A DNA stretch of 64,000 bases, from positions 124,001 to 188,000 of the forward strand of contig JAZRQJ010000007.1 of the NCBI GenBank assembly GCA_045649685.1, given 5' to 3'. This stretch comes from RUG12519 sp045649685. GTDB lineage: Bacteria; Bacillota; Clostridia; Oscillospirales; Ruminococcaceae. Of the stretch, positions 24,937-34,204 are shown piece by piece (the stretch's first letter is position 1; each line of letters begins with the position of its first letter). A program made the translations under genes and the position numbers. The notes under the pieces were generated by a model that was not told the DNA's origin, did not search any database, and saw only the letters and a list, made by a program, of their open reading frames with translations.

Positions 24937-26233
24937 CATGGTGTCAGTTGTATCATCATTTTTTGATTATGGTGAGCAAATTGTAGTTGGAGTTTCTGGT
25001 GGCGCAGATTCTATGACACTTTTGCATTGTTTATATAGTTCAAATAAGAATTTTCAACTAATTGTTGCTCATGTGAATCATAATCTTAGAGGACAAGAAA
25101 GTGATGACGATCAAAAATTTGTTGAAGATTGGTGTAAGAAACATTCGATACGATTTATTTGTAAAAACGTAGACATTATTAAAATATCTGAAAACACAAA
25201 AACTTCAATAGAACTTAGTGGAAGAAATGAGCGATATAAATTTTTTGATGAGATTGGAGGAAGAATTGCAACGGCACATACTTTGTCTGATCGTGTTGAA
25301 ACAATGTTATTTAACATTTCGCGAGGAACTGGATTAAAAGGATTGTGTTCTATTCCGAATATTAGAGGAAAAATTGTTAGACCTCTTTTGTCGTTTACCC
25401 GAGATGAGATTGAAAATTATTGCAGAGAGCATGGATTAAAATATAGAAATGATACTACTAATTTTATGGATGAATATACCAGAAATAGAATAAGACATCA
25501 TGTTGTAAGTGAACTTAAAAATATAAATAATAAATTTGAAAAACATGTTTTATATTTGTTAGATGGATTGACAAAAGATGAAGAATATTTAAGTAATATT
25601 GCTAAGAATGAATTAAATAAGCATACTATAAACAATGGGTTGGAATTAAAATCTGTTATTAAATTAGAATATTCTATTAAAATTAGAGTAATTGACTTAT
25701 TTTTAAAAAGAAATAGTATTTCTCCTAGTTATGAGATTTTAATTAGAATTTTAAAACTTTGTGAGACGGGAGAAGGTAGGCAAAGTTTACCTCAAGATAA
25801 TATAGCTGTTATTAGGAAGGGAATATTATTTATTGAAAAAATATGTGTGATTGAAGATTTTGATATTATTTTGACAGATCATATGGAATTTTTGTATAAA
25901 AATTTACATATTATCAAGTGTCATATTGAGCAGTTTGACTATTTTGTTAATAAAATCAAACATTCGTTTCTTTTTAGTGCAGATTATGATAAAATATTAG
26001 GTGATATTCATATTAGAAATAGAATTCCAGGAGATAAATTAAAACTTTTAAATCGTCCTACTAAAAAATTAAAGGTGTTAATGCAGGAAAAAAGAGTTTC
26101 CTTTTTGGAACGTAGTAAGATGGTTGTTTTATCTGATGACGTGGGACCATTTTGGGTTAGCGGTTTTGGATTGGATAGTAGGGTTTTGGTTGATAATAAT
26201 ACAGAGAGAGTTTTATTAATATTTGGATATTAA
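24929..26233 (+). CDS. tilS: tRNA(Ile)-lysidine synthase
   Basis: 434-aa enzyme that attaches lysine to C34 of the CAU-anticodon tRNA-Ile, converting it to read AUA. The N-type ATP pyrophosphatase loop is GVSGGADSMTLL (about residues 20-31), followed by HVNHNLRGQESDDD and ATAHTLSDRVETMLFN. The C-terminal tRNA-binding domain contains RNRIPGDKLKL. The ATG at 24929 (ATGAGTAA) overlaps the dnaB stop, so translation is probably coupled. AUA use is high in this AT-rich genome, so the enzyme should be essential. The hpt gene often found between tilS and ftsH is absent. Confidence 0.94.
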   Translation: MSNMVSVVSSFFDYGEQIVVGVSGGADSMTLLHCLYSSNKNFQLIVAHVNHNLRGQESDDDQKFVEDWCKKHSIRFICKNVDIIKISENTKTSIELSGRNERYKFFDEIGGRIATAHTLSDRVETMLFNISRGTGLKGLCSIPNIRGKIVRPLLSFTRDEIENYCREHGLKYRNDTTNFMDEYTRNRIRHHVVSELKNINNKFEKHVLYLLDGLTKDEEYLSNIAKNELNKHTINNGLELKSVIKLEYSIKIRVIDLFLKRNSISPSYEILIRILKLCETGEGRQSLPQDNIAVIRKGILFIEKICVIEDFDIILTDHMEFLYKNLHIIKCHIEQFDYFVNKIKHSFLFSADYDKILGDIHIRNRIPGDKLKLLNRPTKKLKVLMQEKRVSFLERSKMVVLSDDVGPFWVSGFGLDSRVLVDNNTERVLLIFGY

Positions 26234-26324
26234 TACCAACAAATTTTAAAATTTATTATGAAAACGTGTTTTTTGTTTTAAGTTTGGTTGTTATTTGAAT
26301 TTTTTGATCGAGGAGGATTGGACT

Positions 26325-28253
26325 TTGAACGATAAAAGAGGAAATGGTGGTATAATTTTTCCGCTAATTGTTGTTGCATGTATTGCTTTTATGAGCATTT
26401 TCATGTTGAATCATTCTAGTAATTTAGAAAACGATTCTAAATATTATCAAATTATCGATTATTATGAAAAAGATGAGATTTCTGAATCTACATTGGAATA
26501 TAGCAACGGTATTAGTGGTAATTTGGAATATACATTAAAGTCAGATACATCAAAAAAATATGTATATAAAGTGCCAGATGTTAGGCGTTTTGTTGATACT
26601 GTCAACAAGATTATGCTAGAACAACATAAGGATAACTTGAAAGAGTCATCAAATGTAATTAACTATGTCTCAGGAAGCGATTATTCTTGGATGATATCAT
26701 TGTTGCCGACCTTTTTAATTATGTTTATGTTGATAGGCTTATCTGTGTTTATGTTTAAATTTTCAGGTGCTGGAGCAGGAAAAATTGGTCAGTTTGGTAA
26801 GAATAACTTTAGACATGTTGCTGAAAAGGGTAGAACAACTACATTTGATCAGGTTGCTGGAGCTGACGAAGAAAAAGAAGAATTGGCAGAGATTGTTGAA
26901 TTTTTGAAAAATCCTAAAAAGTTTAGTGATATAGGGGCAAGAGTTCCGAAGGGAGTTTTGTTAATTGGTCCTCCCGGTACGGGTAAAACGTTGTTGGCTA
27001 GGGCTGTTGCTGGAGAAGCTAATGTTCCATTTTTTTCTATATCGGGTTCGGATTTTGTGGAAATGTATGTTGGTGTTGGTGCATCAAGAGTTAGAGATTT
27101 GTTTGATCAAGCTAAGAAAAATTCTCCTGCTATCATATTTATCGATGAGATAGATGCTGTTGGAAGGCAAAGAGGAGCTGGTTTAGGTGGAGGTCATGAT
27201 GAGCGTGAACAAACTTTAAATCAGTTGCTTGTTGAGATGGATGGATTTGGTGCAAATACAGGTATAATTATCATTGCTGCAACTAACAGAAGAGATATTT
27301 TAGATCCTGCTTTGCTTCGTTCAGGACGTTTTGATAGACAGGTTATTGTTGGATATCCTGATGTTAAGGGAAGAGAAGGTATACTTAAAGTCCATTCCAA
27401 AGATAAGCCTTTGGGATTTGATGTTGATTTGTCTGTTGTTGCTAAGTCAACAGTTGGATTTACAGGTGCAGATCTTGAAAGCTTAATGAACGAAGCGGCT
27501 TTGTTAGCGGCTAAAAAGAGTCATAAAGCTATAACTTCTGCTGATATTCAAGAGGCTACAATGAAAGTTATAGCAGGACCTGAAAAGAAATCAAGAGTTA
27601 TATATGAAGATGAAAAACGTTTAACGGCTTACCATGAAGCTGGGCATGCTGTAGCAACTTATTTTTGTCCAACTCAGGATCCAGTTCATGAAATTAGTAT
27701 TATTCCGCGTGGAATGGCTGGTGGATATACTATGTCATTGCCAGAGAGGGATAAAAGCTATATTTTGAAAACCAAAATGGAAGAATCTTTGATTGTTTTA
27801 TTGGGTGGACGTGTAGCTGAATCTATAGTTTTGGGAGATATTTCAACTGGTGCTTCTAATGATATTGAGCGTGCTACTGATACAGCTAGAAATATGGTAA
27901 CAAAATATGGTTTTACAGAGGATATGGGTCCTATAGTATATGGCACAGGGGAACATGAAGTTTTCTTAGGACGTGATTTCAATAATAATAAAAACTATTC
28001 AGAGACAACTGCAACTGAGATTGATAAGGAAATTAGAAAAATTATTGATACTGCTTATTCAAAGTGTCATAACATTTTAACAGAAAATATAAATTATGTT
28101 CATGTGGTTGCTCAGTATCTTATCAAGGCAGAAACGATTTCTGGAGATGATTTTAAGAAGGTAATGACTGATGAGATTACTATGGAATATGTTGAGAATA
28201 TAGATAAACCAAATGATAATAAAAAAGAGTCAAATAATTCTGATGAATGTTAG
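26325..28253 (+). CDS. ftsH: ATP-dependent zinc metalloprotease FtsH
   Basis: 642-aa membrane AAA+ protease that degrades misfolded membrane proteins and regulators. An N-terminal helix (about 8-27) and a second one (about 120-145) flank an extracytoplasmic domain. The AAA module has Walker A GPPGTGKT (about residue 214), the pore motif with FVEMYVGVGASRVRDLF, Walker B IIFIDEIDAVGRQR and the second region of homology. The zinc site is HEAGH (about 436). The start is TTG at 26325, six bases after the strong GAGGAGGAT; the longer reading frame from 26295 would begin upstream of this ribosome site. It is closed by a terminator at 28294. Confidence 0.96.
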   Translation: MNDKRGNGGIIFPLIVVACIAFMSIFMLNHSSNLENDSKYYQIIDYYEKDEISESTLEYSNGISGNLEYTLKSDTSKKYVYKVPDVRRFVDTVNKIMLEQHKDNLKESSNVINYVSGSDYSWMISLLPTFLIMFMLIGLSVFMFKFSGAGAGKIGQFGKNNFRHVAEKGRTTTFDQVAGADEEKEELAEIVEFLKNPKKFSDIGARVPKGVLLIGPPGTGKTLLARAVAGEANVPFFSISGSDFVEMYVGVGASRVRDLFDQAKKNSPAIIFIDEIDAVGRQRGAGLGGGHDEREQTLNQLLVEMDGFGANTGIIIIAATNRRDILDPALLRSGRFDRQVIVGYPDVKGREGILKVHSKDKPLGFDVDLSVVAKSTVGFTGADLESLMNEAALLAAKKSHKAITSADIQEATMKVIAGPEKKSRVIYEDEKRLTAYHEAGHAVATYFCPTQDPVHEISIIPRGMAGGYTMSLPERDKSYILKTKMEESLIVLLGGRVAESIVLGDISTGASNDIERATDTARNMVTKYGFTEDMGPIVYGTGEHEVFLGRDFNNNKNYSETTATEIDKEIRKIIDTAYSKCHNILTENINYVHVVAQYLIKAETISGDDFKKVMTDEITMEYVENIDKPNDNKKESNNSDEC

Positions 28254-28293
28254 ACGTATTAAAATAATTTATGACTCATAGTTGAATAAACAC

Positions 28294-28330
28294 AAAAAAT
28301 AAAGTTTACGATGGTGAGCTTTATTTTTTT
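28294..28330 (+). terminator. Terminator of ftsH
   Basis: AAAAAATAAAG and CTTTATTTTTT arms (11 bp) with a 14-base loop, ending in a long T tract. Confidence 0.75.
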
Positions 28331-28358
28331 GATGTTATTTAAAAGAAATATGTGAATT

Positions 28359-29099
28359 ATGATTATGTGTCTGTGGGAGGATATACTATGGCTAAAGAGG
28401 CTAAAAAGAAAGATAGTGTTTGGCGGTGAAGACAGCTTGCTTTTTGCAATAATTATAGTGTTCGCTGTGATATTTGCTGCTTTAATTTGTATGGGTGTAG
28501 ATAAGGAATATTTGAGTATTTTAGCTACATTATCTGTCGGTGTAATAGCAGTTTATCAAAACTACTTTTTTGCAAAACAGGAGAGAAAACGACACAAAAG
28601 AAGCATACAGCCTATTTTGTCGGTGAAGCTAATAATGGATAGGGAGAGTAAAATGATATCTGATGGTAGTTGTAATGTACAAACTATAGAAATTAAGAAT
28701 GCTGGGAAATATCCTTGTATGAATTTAAGAGTTTTCTTTAATTTTAATAAAAATAGTAAATGCAATATTAGCGTGTTTGAACCAAATGATAAGAAAATAT
28801 ATACAATTATTTATCCGATAAAAGCATTAGAAAAAAAGACAGAAAACGAAAATTATATATTGTTGCAAGCTATATTAGAGAATAATTCAAGTGACAAAAT
28901 TGGTTTATTTGAGCCTCAATATCAGTTAACTGAAGCATGTAAGCCAAAACACATAATTGCTTGCTATGATGATATAGATGGGAATACAATGATTCAAAAA
29001 TTTGAACTTCAGAAAACTTCCTCAGGAGAGATGTATTATTCTCTGGAAATCAAGTCTTTCGATGATAAGAGAAAAACAAAACAAAAAATAGTCATGTAA
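28359..29099 (+). CDS. Unrecognised two-helix membrane protein
   Basis: Up to 246 aa; no family recognised. Two hydrophobic helices, residues about 27-48 (LLFAIIIVFAVIFAALICMGV) and about 51-70 (YLSILATLSVGVIAVYQ), are followed by a basic stretch KQERKRHKRS. The soluble domain of about 160 residues is probably mostly beta strand and carries IEIKNAGKYPCMNLRVFF, a pattern seen in small cytosolic sensor or anchor domains. The start is doubtful. ATGs at 28359 and 28365 have no ribosome site, whereas the strong GTGGGAGGA at 28373-28381 serves an ATG at 28388 in another frame. GTG at 28416 is a third option. It stands alone between two terminators. Confidence 0.6.
   Translation: MIMCLWEDILWLKRLKRKIVFGGEDSLLFAIIIVFAVIFAALICMGVDKEYLSILATLSVGVIAVYQNYFFAKQERKRHKRSIQPILSVKLIMDRESKMISDGSCNVQTIEIKNAGKYPCMNLRVFFNFNKNSKCNISVFEPNDKKIYTIIYPIKALEKKTENENYILLQAILENNSSDKIGLFEPQYQLTEACKPKHIIACYDDIDGNTMIQKFELQKTSSGEMYYSLEIKSFDDKRKTKQKIVM
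28388..28429 (+). CDS. 13-codon ORF with a strong ribosome site, overlapping the membrane protein start
   Basis: ATG at 28388, six bases after GTGGGAGGA, opens MAKEAKKKDSVWR and stops at TGA 28427-28429. It reads one frame away from the 246-aa protein. It may be the true N-terminus of that protein broken by a single-base change, a leader that feeds translation to a GTG at 28416, or a short regulatory ORF. Confidence 0.35.
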   Translation: MAKEAKKKDSVWR

Positions 29100-29130
29100 G
29101 AAATAATTGGTTCTTACATGACTATTTTTT
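29083..29130. terminator. Bidirectional terminator between the membrane protein and the V-ATPase operon
   Basis: Perfect 20-bp arms (29083-29102 and 29111-29130; core ATAGTCATGTAAGAA) with an 8-base loop. The left arm contains the last codons and stop of the membrane protein gene. It also lies just behind the convergent ntpD stop. Confidence 0.88.
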
Positions 29131-29147
29131 ATTGTTTAGTTATCTTT

Positions 29148-29762
29148 TTATTTAGCACGACTAAGACGAGCTATATTACTTCTTTCATTTTCATCTAGTT
29201 TTAGCGTAATAAAACGTATTGTATCTTGATAGTTTGGTATAATTAAGTGTTCCAATGCATTTACTTTACGTCTAGTTTGATTTATTTCGTCAGATAGTAT
29301 AGAAATTGTTTTTTCTAGTTCTGACAATGCTATAAGATTAGATATAATATTATCGTATAAATGAATAGAGTTATCTAAATGAGCACTATTTTGTGATAAT
29401 GAATAAGCAATATTTTCTGATGAATTGTGACGTTTGTTTATCGAGAAAGAAGGAGTACAAACTCCCATTATATTTGATGTTGATATATCAACAGTTAAGT
29501 CTTGTCTAGACATAATCACTGCAGTATTTACAAATTGAGGAGATGTATTAACTTTGGAAAGTTCAAATTGTAAATTGGCTTTCAACATATCTTTTTCAAT
29601 TTGAATTCGAAATTTAGCAGCTTTTTTAGCAGTTTCTAAAAATTTTCTCATTAGCCCATCGCGTTTATCTTTTAGGAGCTTGTGACCTCTCCTAGCTGTT
29701 AATAGACGATCTTTAAGTTTATTTAATTCCATTCTAGTTGGATTAATGTCTAAAACAGCCAT
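29148..29762 (-). CDS. ntpD: V-type ATP synthase subunit D
   Basis: 204-aa central-shaft subunit of the rotary V-ATPase, transmitting torque between the A3B3 head and the membrane ring. The conserved start MAVLDINPTRMELNKLKDRL and the heptad-rich N- and C-terminal helices (C-terminal RRKVNALEHLIIPNYQDTI) are typical of the coiled-coil shaft. The ATG at 29762, eight bases after AAGGAAG, is preferred; a GTG at 29771 lies inside that site. It starts one base after the ntpB stop and is the last gene of the operon. The ntpH and ntpJ genes found after it in Enterococcus are absent. Confidence 0.93.
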   Translation of the reverse strand: MAVLDINPTRMELNKLKDRLLTARRGHKLLKDKRDGLMRKFLETAKKAAKFRIQIEKDMLKANLQFELSKVNTSPQFVNTAVIMSRQDLTVDISTSNIMGVCTPSFSINKRHNSSENIAYSLSQNSAHLDNSIHLYDNIISNLIALSELEKTISILSDEINQTRRKVNALEHLIIPNYQDTIRFITLKLDENERSNIARLSRAK

Positions 29763-29763
29763 A

Positions 29764-31140
29764 TTAATCACTTCCTTTATAATACTTGTCTATGAACTCG
29801 TAGTCAATTCTTTTAAGCTCGCTTTTTGGAAGTAGTGACAAAAGTTCCCAGCCAACTTCTAGAGTTTCCTGAATGCTTCTGTCAGTATAAAAGCCTTGAG
29901 ATAAGTATTTCTTTTCAAATTCATCAGCAAATTTTACGTATATACGATCAATTTCCGATATAGCATCTTCTCCTAGGATAGTCATCAATTCTTTGGCATC
30001 TTTTCCAATTGCATATGCTGAAAATAACTGGTTCATAACGTCAGCATGATCGGCTCTGGTTTTTTCTTCTCCAATACCTTTATCCTTTAATCTTGATAGA
30101 GAAGGAAGAACATCTATTGGAGGCACGATGTCTTTTCTATATAGTTCTCTGCTCAAAATAATTTGACCTTCGGTTATATATCCTGTTAAGTCGGGAATAG
30201 GGTGAGTTTTATCATCTTCAGGCATTGTCAAAATAGGAATCATTGTCACACTGCCTTCTTTACCCTTTAGTCTACCTGCTCTTTCATATAATGAAGCAAG
30301 GTCTGTATACATGTATCCAGGATATCCACGTCTACTAGGAATTTCTCTCTTAGCTGCCGAAACTTCTCTCAAAGCATCAGCATAATTTGTAATATCAGTT
30401 AGTATTACTAGAACGTGCATGTTTAAGTCAAATGCGAGATATTCAGCAGTAGTTAAAGCCATTCTAGGAGTAGCTATTCTTTCTATTGCTGGGTCGTTAG
30501 CTAGATTTATGAACAGAACTGTGCGTTCCAATGAACCATTTTTCTTGAAGTCTTCTATGAAAAAGTTAGCTTCTTCGAATGTTATTCCTATAGCTGCAAA
30601 AACAACAGCAAAATTTTCAGATTTTCCTAAAACTTTTGCTTGCCTAGCAATTTGTGCAGCAAGATTTGCATGGGGAAGACCACTAGCAGAAAAAATTGGC
30701 AACTTCTGTCCTCTAACGAGAGTATTTAATCCGTCAATTGCAGATATACCTGTTTGAACAAATTCTTCAGGATAGTTTCTAGAAGCTGGGTTCATTGCTA
30801 CGCCGTCTGCAGGCATTTTTTTGTCTGGTAAAATTTCAGGGCCGTCATCTATAGGCCTACCCATTCCATCGAAAACTCTTCCTAATAGATCGCGAGAAAC
30901 ACCCAATTCCATTCCATGTCCTAGAAACTTAACTCTACTATTTTCTAAGTTAATTCCAGCACCAGATTCAAAAAGTTGCACAAGTGCGTTAGATCCATCA
31001 ATTTCTAAAACTTTGCACAGCCTTTTTTCACCATTACTTAATATTATTTCGCCTAATTCGTTATAAGAGGCATGTTCAACATCTCTAACAAGCATTAATG
31101 GCCCTGCAACCTCATCTATAGTACGGTACTCTTTTGCCAT
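29764..31140 (-). CDS. ntpB: V-type ATP synthase subunit B
   Basis: 458-aa non-catalytic head subunit. It alternates with subunit A in the A3B3 hexamer and supplies an arginine to the nucleotide site. It resembles ATPase alpha/beta proteins but has no Walker A lysine motif, as expected for B. Family blocks include DLLGRVFDGMGRPID, GQKLPIFSASGLPHANLA, ITNYADALREVSAA and SRRGYPGYMYTDLASLYERAGR. The ATG at 31140 shares its A with the TAA of ntpA, so translation is coupled and gives equal amounts of A and B. Confidence 0.96.
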   Translation of the reverse strand: MAKEYRTIDEVAGPLMLVRDVEHASYNELGEIILSNGEKRLCKVLEIDGSNALVQLFESGAGINLENSRVKFLGHGMELGVSRDLLGRVFDGMGRPIDDGPEILPDKKMPADGVAMNPASRNYPEEFVQTGISAIDGLNTLVRGQKLPIFSASGLPHANLAAQIARQAKVLGKSENFAVVFAAIGITFEEANFFIEDFKKNGSLERTVLFINLANDPAIERIATPRMALTTAEYLAFDLNMHVLVILTDITNYADALREVSAAKREIPSRRGYPGYMYTDLASLYERAGRLKGKEGSVTMIPILTMPEDDKTHPIPDLTGYITEGQIILSRELYRKDIVPPIDVLPSLSRLKDKGIGEEKTRADHADVMNQLFSAYAIGKDAKELMTILGEDAISEIDRIYVKFADEFEKKYLSQGFYTDRSIQETLEVGWELLSLLPKSELKRIDYEFIDKYYKGSD

Positions 31141-32909
31141 TATTCATCGCCTCCATTTTTTAATTTTCCAATTTCTATTTGCATTTGCTCCGAAATTTCC
31201 TTATATTTTTTCTCAACTTCGCTGTCATCAAAGTATTTAAAACGTCCAATTTGTTCTTTTACTGGAATTGAAGTTAATTCACTTGATGTTGCTCCATTGG
31301 ATATAGCATCTGCGGCTAGCTCGTAGTATTCCATAATAAGACTCATCATATAAAATTGCTTTTGTAATGATGTATATGTATCTGTTTTATGAAATGCATT
31401 TTGATGTAAAAAATCTTCTCTAATACACTTAGCTGCTTCCATTTTCATTCTATCGGCATTGCTGATTGCATTTATTCCCACCAATTTAACGATTTCTTCA
31501 AGTTTGGCTTCTTCCTGTAAAAGTTCAATCATTTTTGTCCTGAGGTTACTCCAACTGTTGGAAATATTATCGCTAAACCAATCTTTTATCTTATCCCAAT
31601 AGAGAGAGTAAGATTTTAGCCAGTTTATTGCAGGAAAATGACGTTTATATGCCAACTGCGAATCTAAGTTCCAGAAGACTTTAACAATGCGCAAAGTAGC
31701 TTGAGATACAGGTTCTGATATGTCCCCACCAGGAGGAGATACCGCACCAATTACTGAAAGCGCAGTTTCTTTACCATTTAATGTGACAATTCTTCCAGCA
31801 CGTTCATAGAATTCAGCTAATCTACTTCCTAAATATGCAGGATATCCTTCTTCTCCAGGCATCTCTTGTAATCTTCCGGACATTTCTCTTAAAGCTTCAG
31901 CCCATCTTGAAGTAGAATCTGCCATAAGAGCAACAGAATATCCCATATCTCTAAAGTATTCAGCTATAGTTATTCCAGTATATACCGAAGCTTCACGTGC
32001 AGCCACAGGCATATCTGATGTGTTAGCAATTAAAACAGTACGTTCCATTAAAGTTTTTCCAGTTTTTGGATCCTGAATTTCAGGAAACTCATTTAAAACG
32101 TCTGTCATTTCGTTTCCGCGTTCGCCACAACCAATGTAAACTATTATATCGGCATCTGCCCATTTTGCAAGCTGATGCTGAACGATAGTTTTTCCGCTAC
32201 CAAATGGACCAGGAACTGCAGCAACTCCTCCTTTTGCAATAGGGAATAGAGTGTCTATTACTCTTTGACCAGTTACTAATGGAGTATTTGGTGGGAGTTT
32301 CTTTTTAACTGGACGATGTTTTCTAACAGGAGAACGTTGCATCAGTGTTAAGGAATATTCTGAACCGTCTTGCAGTTTTATTTTTCCTACCTCATCATTA
32401 ACTTTAAAATCGCCCTCACTTATTGAAACAACGGTTCCTGATATGTTAGGAGGGAGCATAACGTGGTGAGTAATTGCTGATGTTTCTTGAACATAGCCAA
32501 ATATGGCTCCAGCAAAAAGTTCATCTCCTACTTTTACGCTAGGAGTAAAAGCCCAAGCTTTTTCTCTATCTAAAGTTGGGACATCAATTCCTCTTGTTAA
32601 TCTTTCACCAGCTTTTTCTTTCAATAAAACTAGTGGCCTTCCTATTCCGTCATATATTCCACCGATTAGTCCTGGACCTAACTCGATTGAAAGGGGATAA
32701 TTAGTAGAAATAACATCTTCTCCTGGACCAACGCCTGAAGTTTCTTCATATACCTGTATTGAAGCCTTGTCTCCGTGCATTTCGATGATCTCACCTATTA
32801 GACCTAATTTACCAACTCTAACAATGTCAAATAGGTTAGTGTTTTTCATGTTTTCTGCTACTATCAACGGCCCCGATACTTTAACTATAGTACCTTTGGT
32901 TTGAGTCAT
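31140..32909 (-). CDS. ntpA: V-type ATP synthase subunit A (catalytic)
   Basis: 589-aa catalytic head subunit. The Walker A loop GPFGSGKT lies at about residues 234-241, in the V/A-type form. The approximately 90-residue bulge insertion typical of A subunits lies before it (about 110-200, containing GTVVSISEGDFKVND). The blocks GCGERGNEMTDVL and MADSTSRWAEALREMSGRL follow. The ATG at 32909 follows GGAGGATTAAAT, whose bases are within the end of ntpG. Confidence 0.97.
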   Translation of the reverse strand: MTQTKGTIVKVSGPLIVAENMKNTNLFDIVRVGKLGLIGEIIEMHGDKASIQVYEETSGVGPGEDVISTNYPLSIELGPGLIGGIYDGIGRPLVLLKEKAGERLTRGIDVPTLDREKAWAFTPSVKVGDELFAGAIFGYVQETSAITHHVMLPPNISGTVVSISEGDFKVNDEVGKIKLQDGSEYSLTLMQRSPVRKHRPVKKKLPPNTPLVTGQRVIDTLFPIAKGGVAAVPGPFGSGKTIVQHQLAKWADADIIVYIGCGERGNEMTDVLNEFPEIQDPKTGKTLMERTVLIANTSDMPVAAREASVYTGITIAEYFRDMGYSVALMADSTSRWAEALREMSGRLQEMPGEEGYPAYLGSRLAEFYERAGRIVTLNGKETALSVIGAVSPPGGDISEPVSQATLRIVKVFWNLDSQLAYKRHFPAINWLKSYSLYWDKIKDWFSDNISNSWSNLRTKMIELLQEEAKLEEIVKLVGINAISNADRMKMEAAKCIREDFLHQNAFHKTDTYTSLQKQFYMMSLIMEYYELAADAISNGATSSELTSIPVKEQIGRFKYFDDSEVEKKYKEISEQMQIEIGKLKNGGDE

Positions 32910-32911
32910 AT

Positions 32912-33244
32912 TTAATCCTCCGTATCATTTATAGAAATGTCGCTGCCTGTTGCTTTCTTAACATCAATTGCTAAAGATTCACTAGCAAAACTAGGACCTT
33001 GAACTGGAATTTGATCGGGTATCGGTGTTATTGTAGGCATAATGCTATGTTTATATTTTAAAATAGTTTCTGGAATTTGTTTTACTATAGACTCTGTGAC
33101 AAATATTATCGCAAATTTTTGACTTGCTAGCCTATCTATAACTTCTATGGCTTCAGATTTATCTTCCACTAAAAAAGCATCTATTCCACACATTGAAAAA
33201 GCCTTAATATTGTCACTTGTTCCAATAATTCCAATTCTGTGCAT
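32912..33244 (-). CDS. ntpG: V-type ATP synthase subunit F
   Basis: 110-aa small shaft-associated subunit (NtpG in Enterococcus nomenclature, F in archaeal and Thermus naming). The fold is a Rossmann-like domain starting MHRIGIIGTSDNIKAFSMCGI, with the KFAIIFVTESIVKQIPE block. It binds subunit D and regulates coupling. It lies between ntpC and ntpA, the conserved position, with a gap of two bases before ntpA. Confidence 0.9.
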   Translation of the reverse strand: MHRIGIIGTSDNIKAFSMCGIDAFLVEDKSEAIEVIDRLASQKFAIIFVTESIVKQIPETILKYKHSIMPTITPIPDQIPVQGPSFASESLAIDVKKATGSDISINDTED

Positions 33245-33259
33245 TAATCCTTATTCCTT

Positions 33260-34204
33260 TCATATATTATTGTTAGTATTGTTCCAAAGCAAACTTACAG
33301 CAATCGATTTTAAAACAGTGTGCTCATCCTTTAAAGCTTTAATATATGCAACAATTGGAGCAAATCCAAACGCTGATGATTTATATGTTTCATCAAAGTT
33401 GTTTATTATATCGCTAGATAGTTGCTCAATAAAAAGAGGGTCCTTAGAAATAGTATTGTGCACATTTTTTATATTGATTTTTTCAAATAGCATGGCAACA
33501 TTTTTGAGACCATCTTCGGTAGCTTTTACGATTTGATCTAAATCGATAAGTCCACCTTCAATTAATGTTTCACTAAGATGTTTTAAATCTTGGTTAAACA
33601 TTAAGTATCTTAGTGCTATATTAAGATTTTTTAAAGTAATTTCTAATTTGGTTCTATTTAACAGAAATTCATCTTTGTGTGCTAAATTTAGCATGATTTT
33701 GTATAAACTTTGATCTATGTAAGTTTCTGTTTTTTTTGTGTTTAAGGTTTTAGACATAATTTCAAAAGCATCAAATGATGTTTGGCGAAAAAAATCTGGC
33801 ATACTATCAAAATTTTTTGATTTTATACATTTTTCCATAAGATTTGGATCAATTGAATTTGGATATGAAATTAAATTCAGCCAAGAACTATTAGAAAAAA
33901 TCGATTTTAGAACAGCCTTATAATTAGCTACATCATTTTTTAGCCACAGCCATTTAAATGGTGCTTCAGATGGACAAACTTTTCTAATGTATTCGCAATT
34001 GTCAACAAAATGCCTTTGTAGCTGTAGGCTTAATGTTTCTAGTGAATCAAAATGTTCAACAGGATATCCTATTGACTGCAGTTTATTTGACAGCTCTTCC
34101 AAATTTAAAGATTCCTTGAAGTTAGCGTAAGTTGTTTTGTTTAGCAAATGAGTTTCCAATGAGCGTATATATCCCACAGCAAATGCATAAGATGTATCTT
34201 TCAT
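33260..34204 (-). CDS. ntpC: V-type ATP synthase subunit C
   Basis: 314-aa all-helical funnel subunit (d subunit in eukaryotes) that joins the central shaft to the proteolipid ring. It is mostly helical with the repeated leucine pattern of the family; the start YAFAVGYIRSLETHLL and the block FKWLWLKNDVANYKAVLKS are characteristic. The ATG overlaps the ntpE stop (ATGA, 34204-34201). Sequence conservation in this subunit is low, and the operon position adds much of the confidence. Confidence 0.88.
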   Translation of the reverse strand: MKDTSYAFAVGYIRSLETHLLNKTTYANFKESLNLEELSNKLQSIGYPVEHFDSLETLSLQLQRHFVDNCEYIRKVCPSEAPFKWLWLKNDVANYKAVLKSIFSNSSWLNLISYPNSIDPNLMEKCIKSKNFDSMPDFFRQTSFDAFEIMSKTLNTKKTETYIDQSLYKIMLNLAHKDEFLLNRTKLEITLKNLNIALRYLMFNQDLKHLSETLIEGGLIDLDQIVKATEDGLKNVAMLFEKINIKNVHNTISKDPLFIEQLSSDIINNFDETYKSSAFGFAPIVAYIKALKDEHTVLKSIAVSLLWNNTNNNI

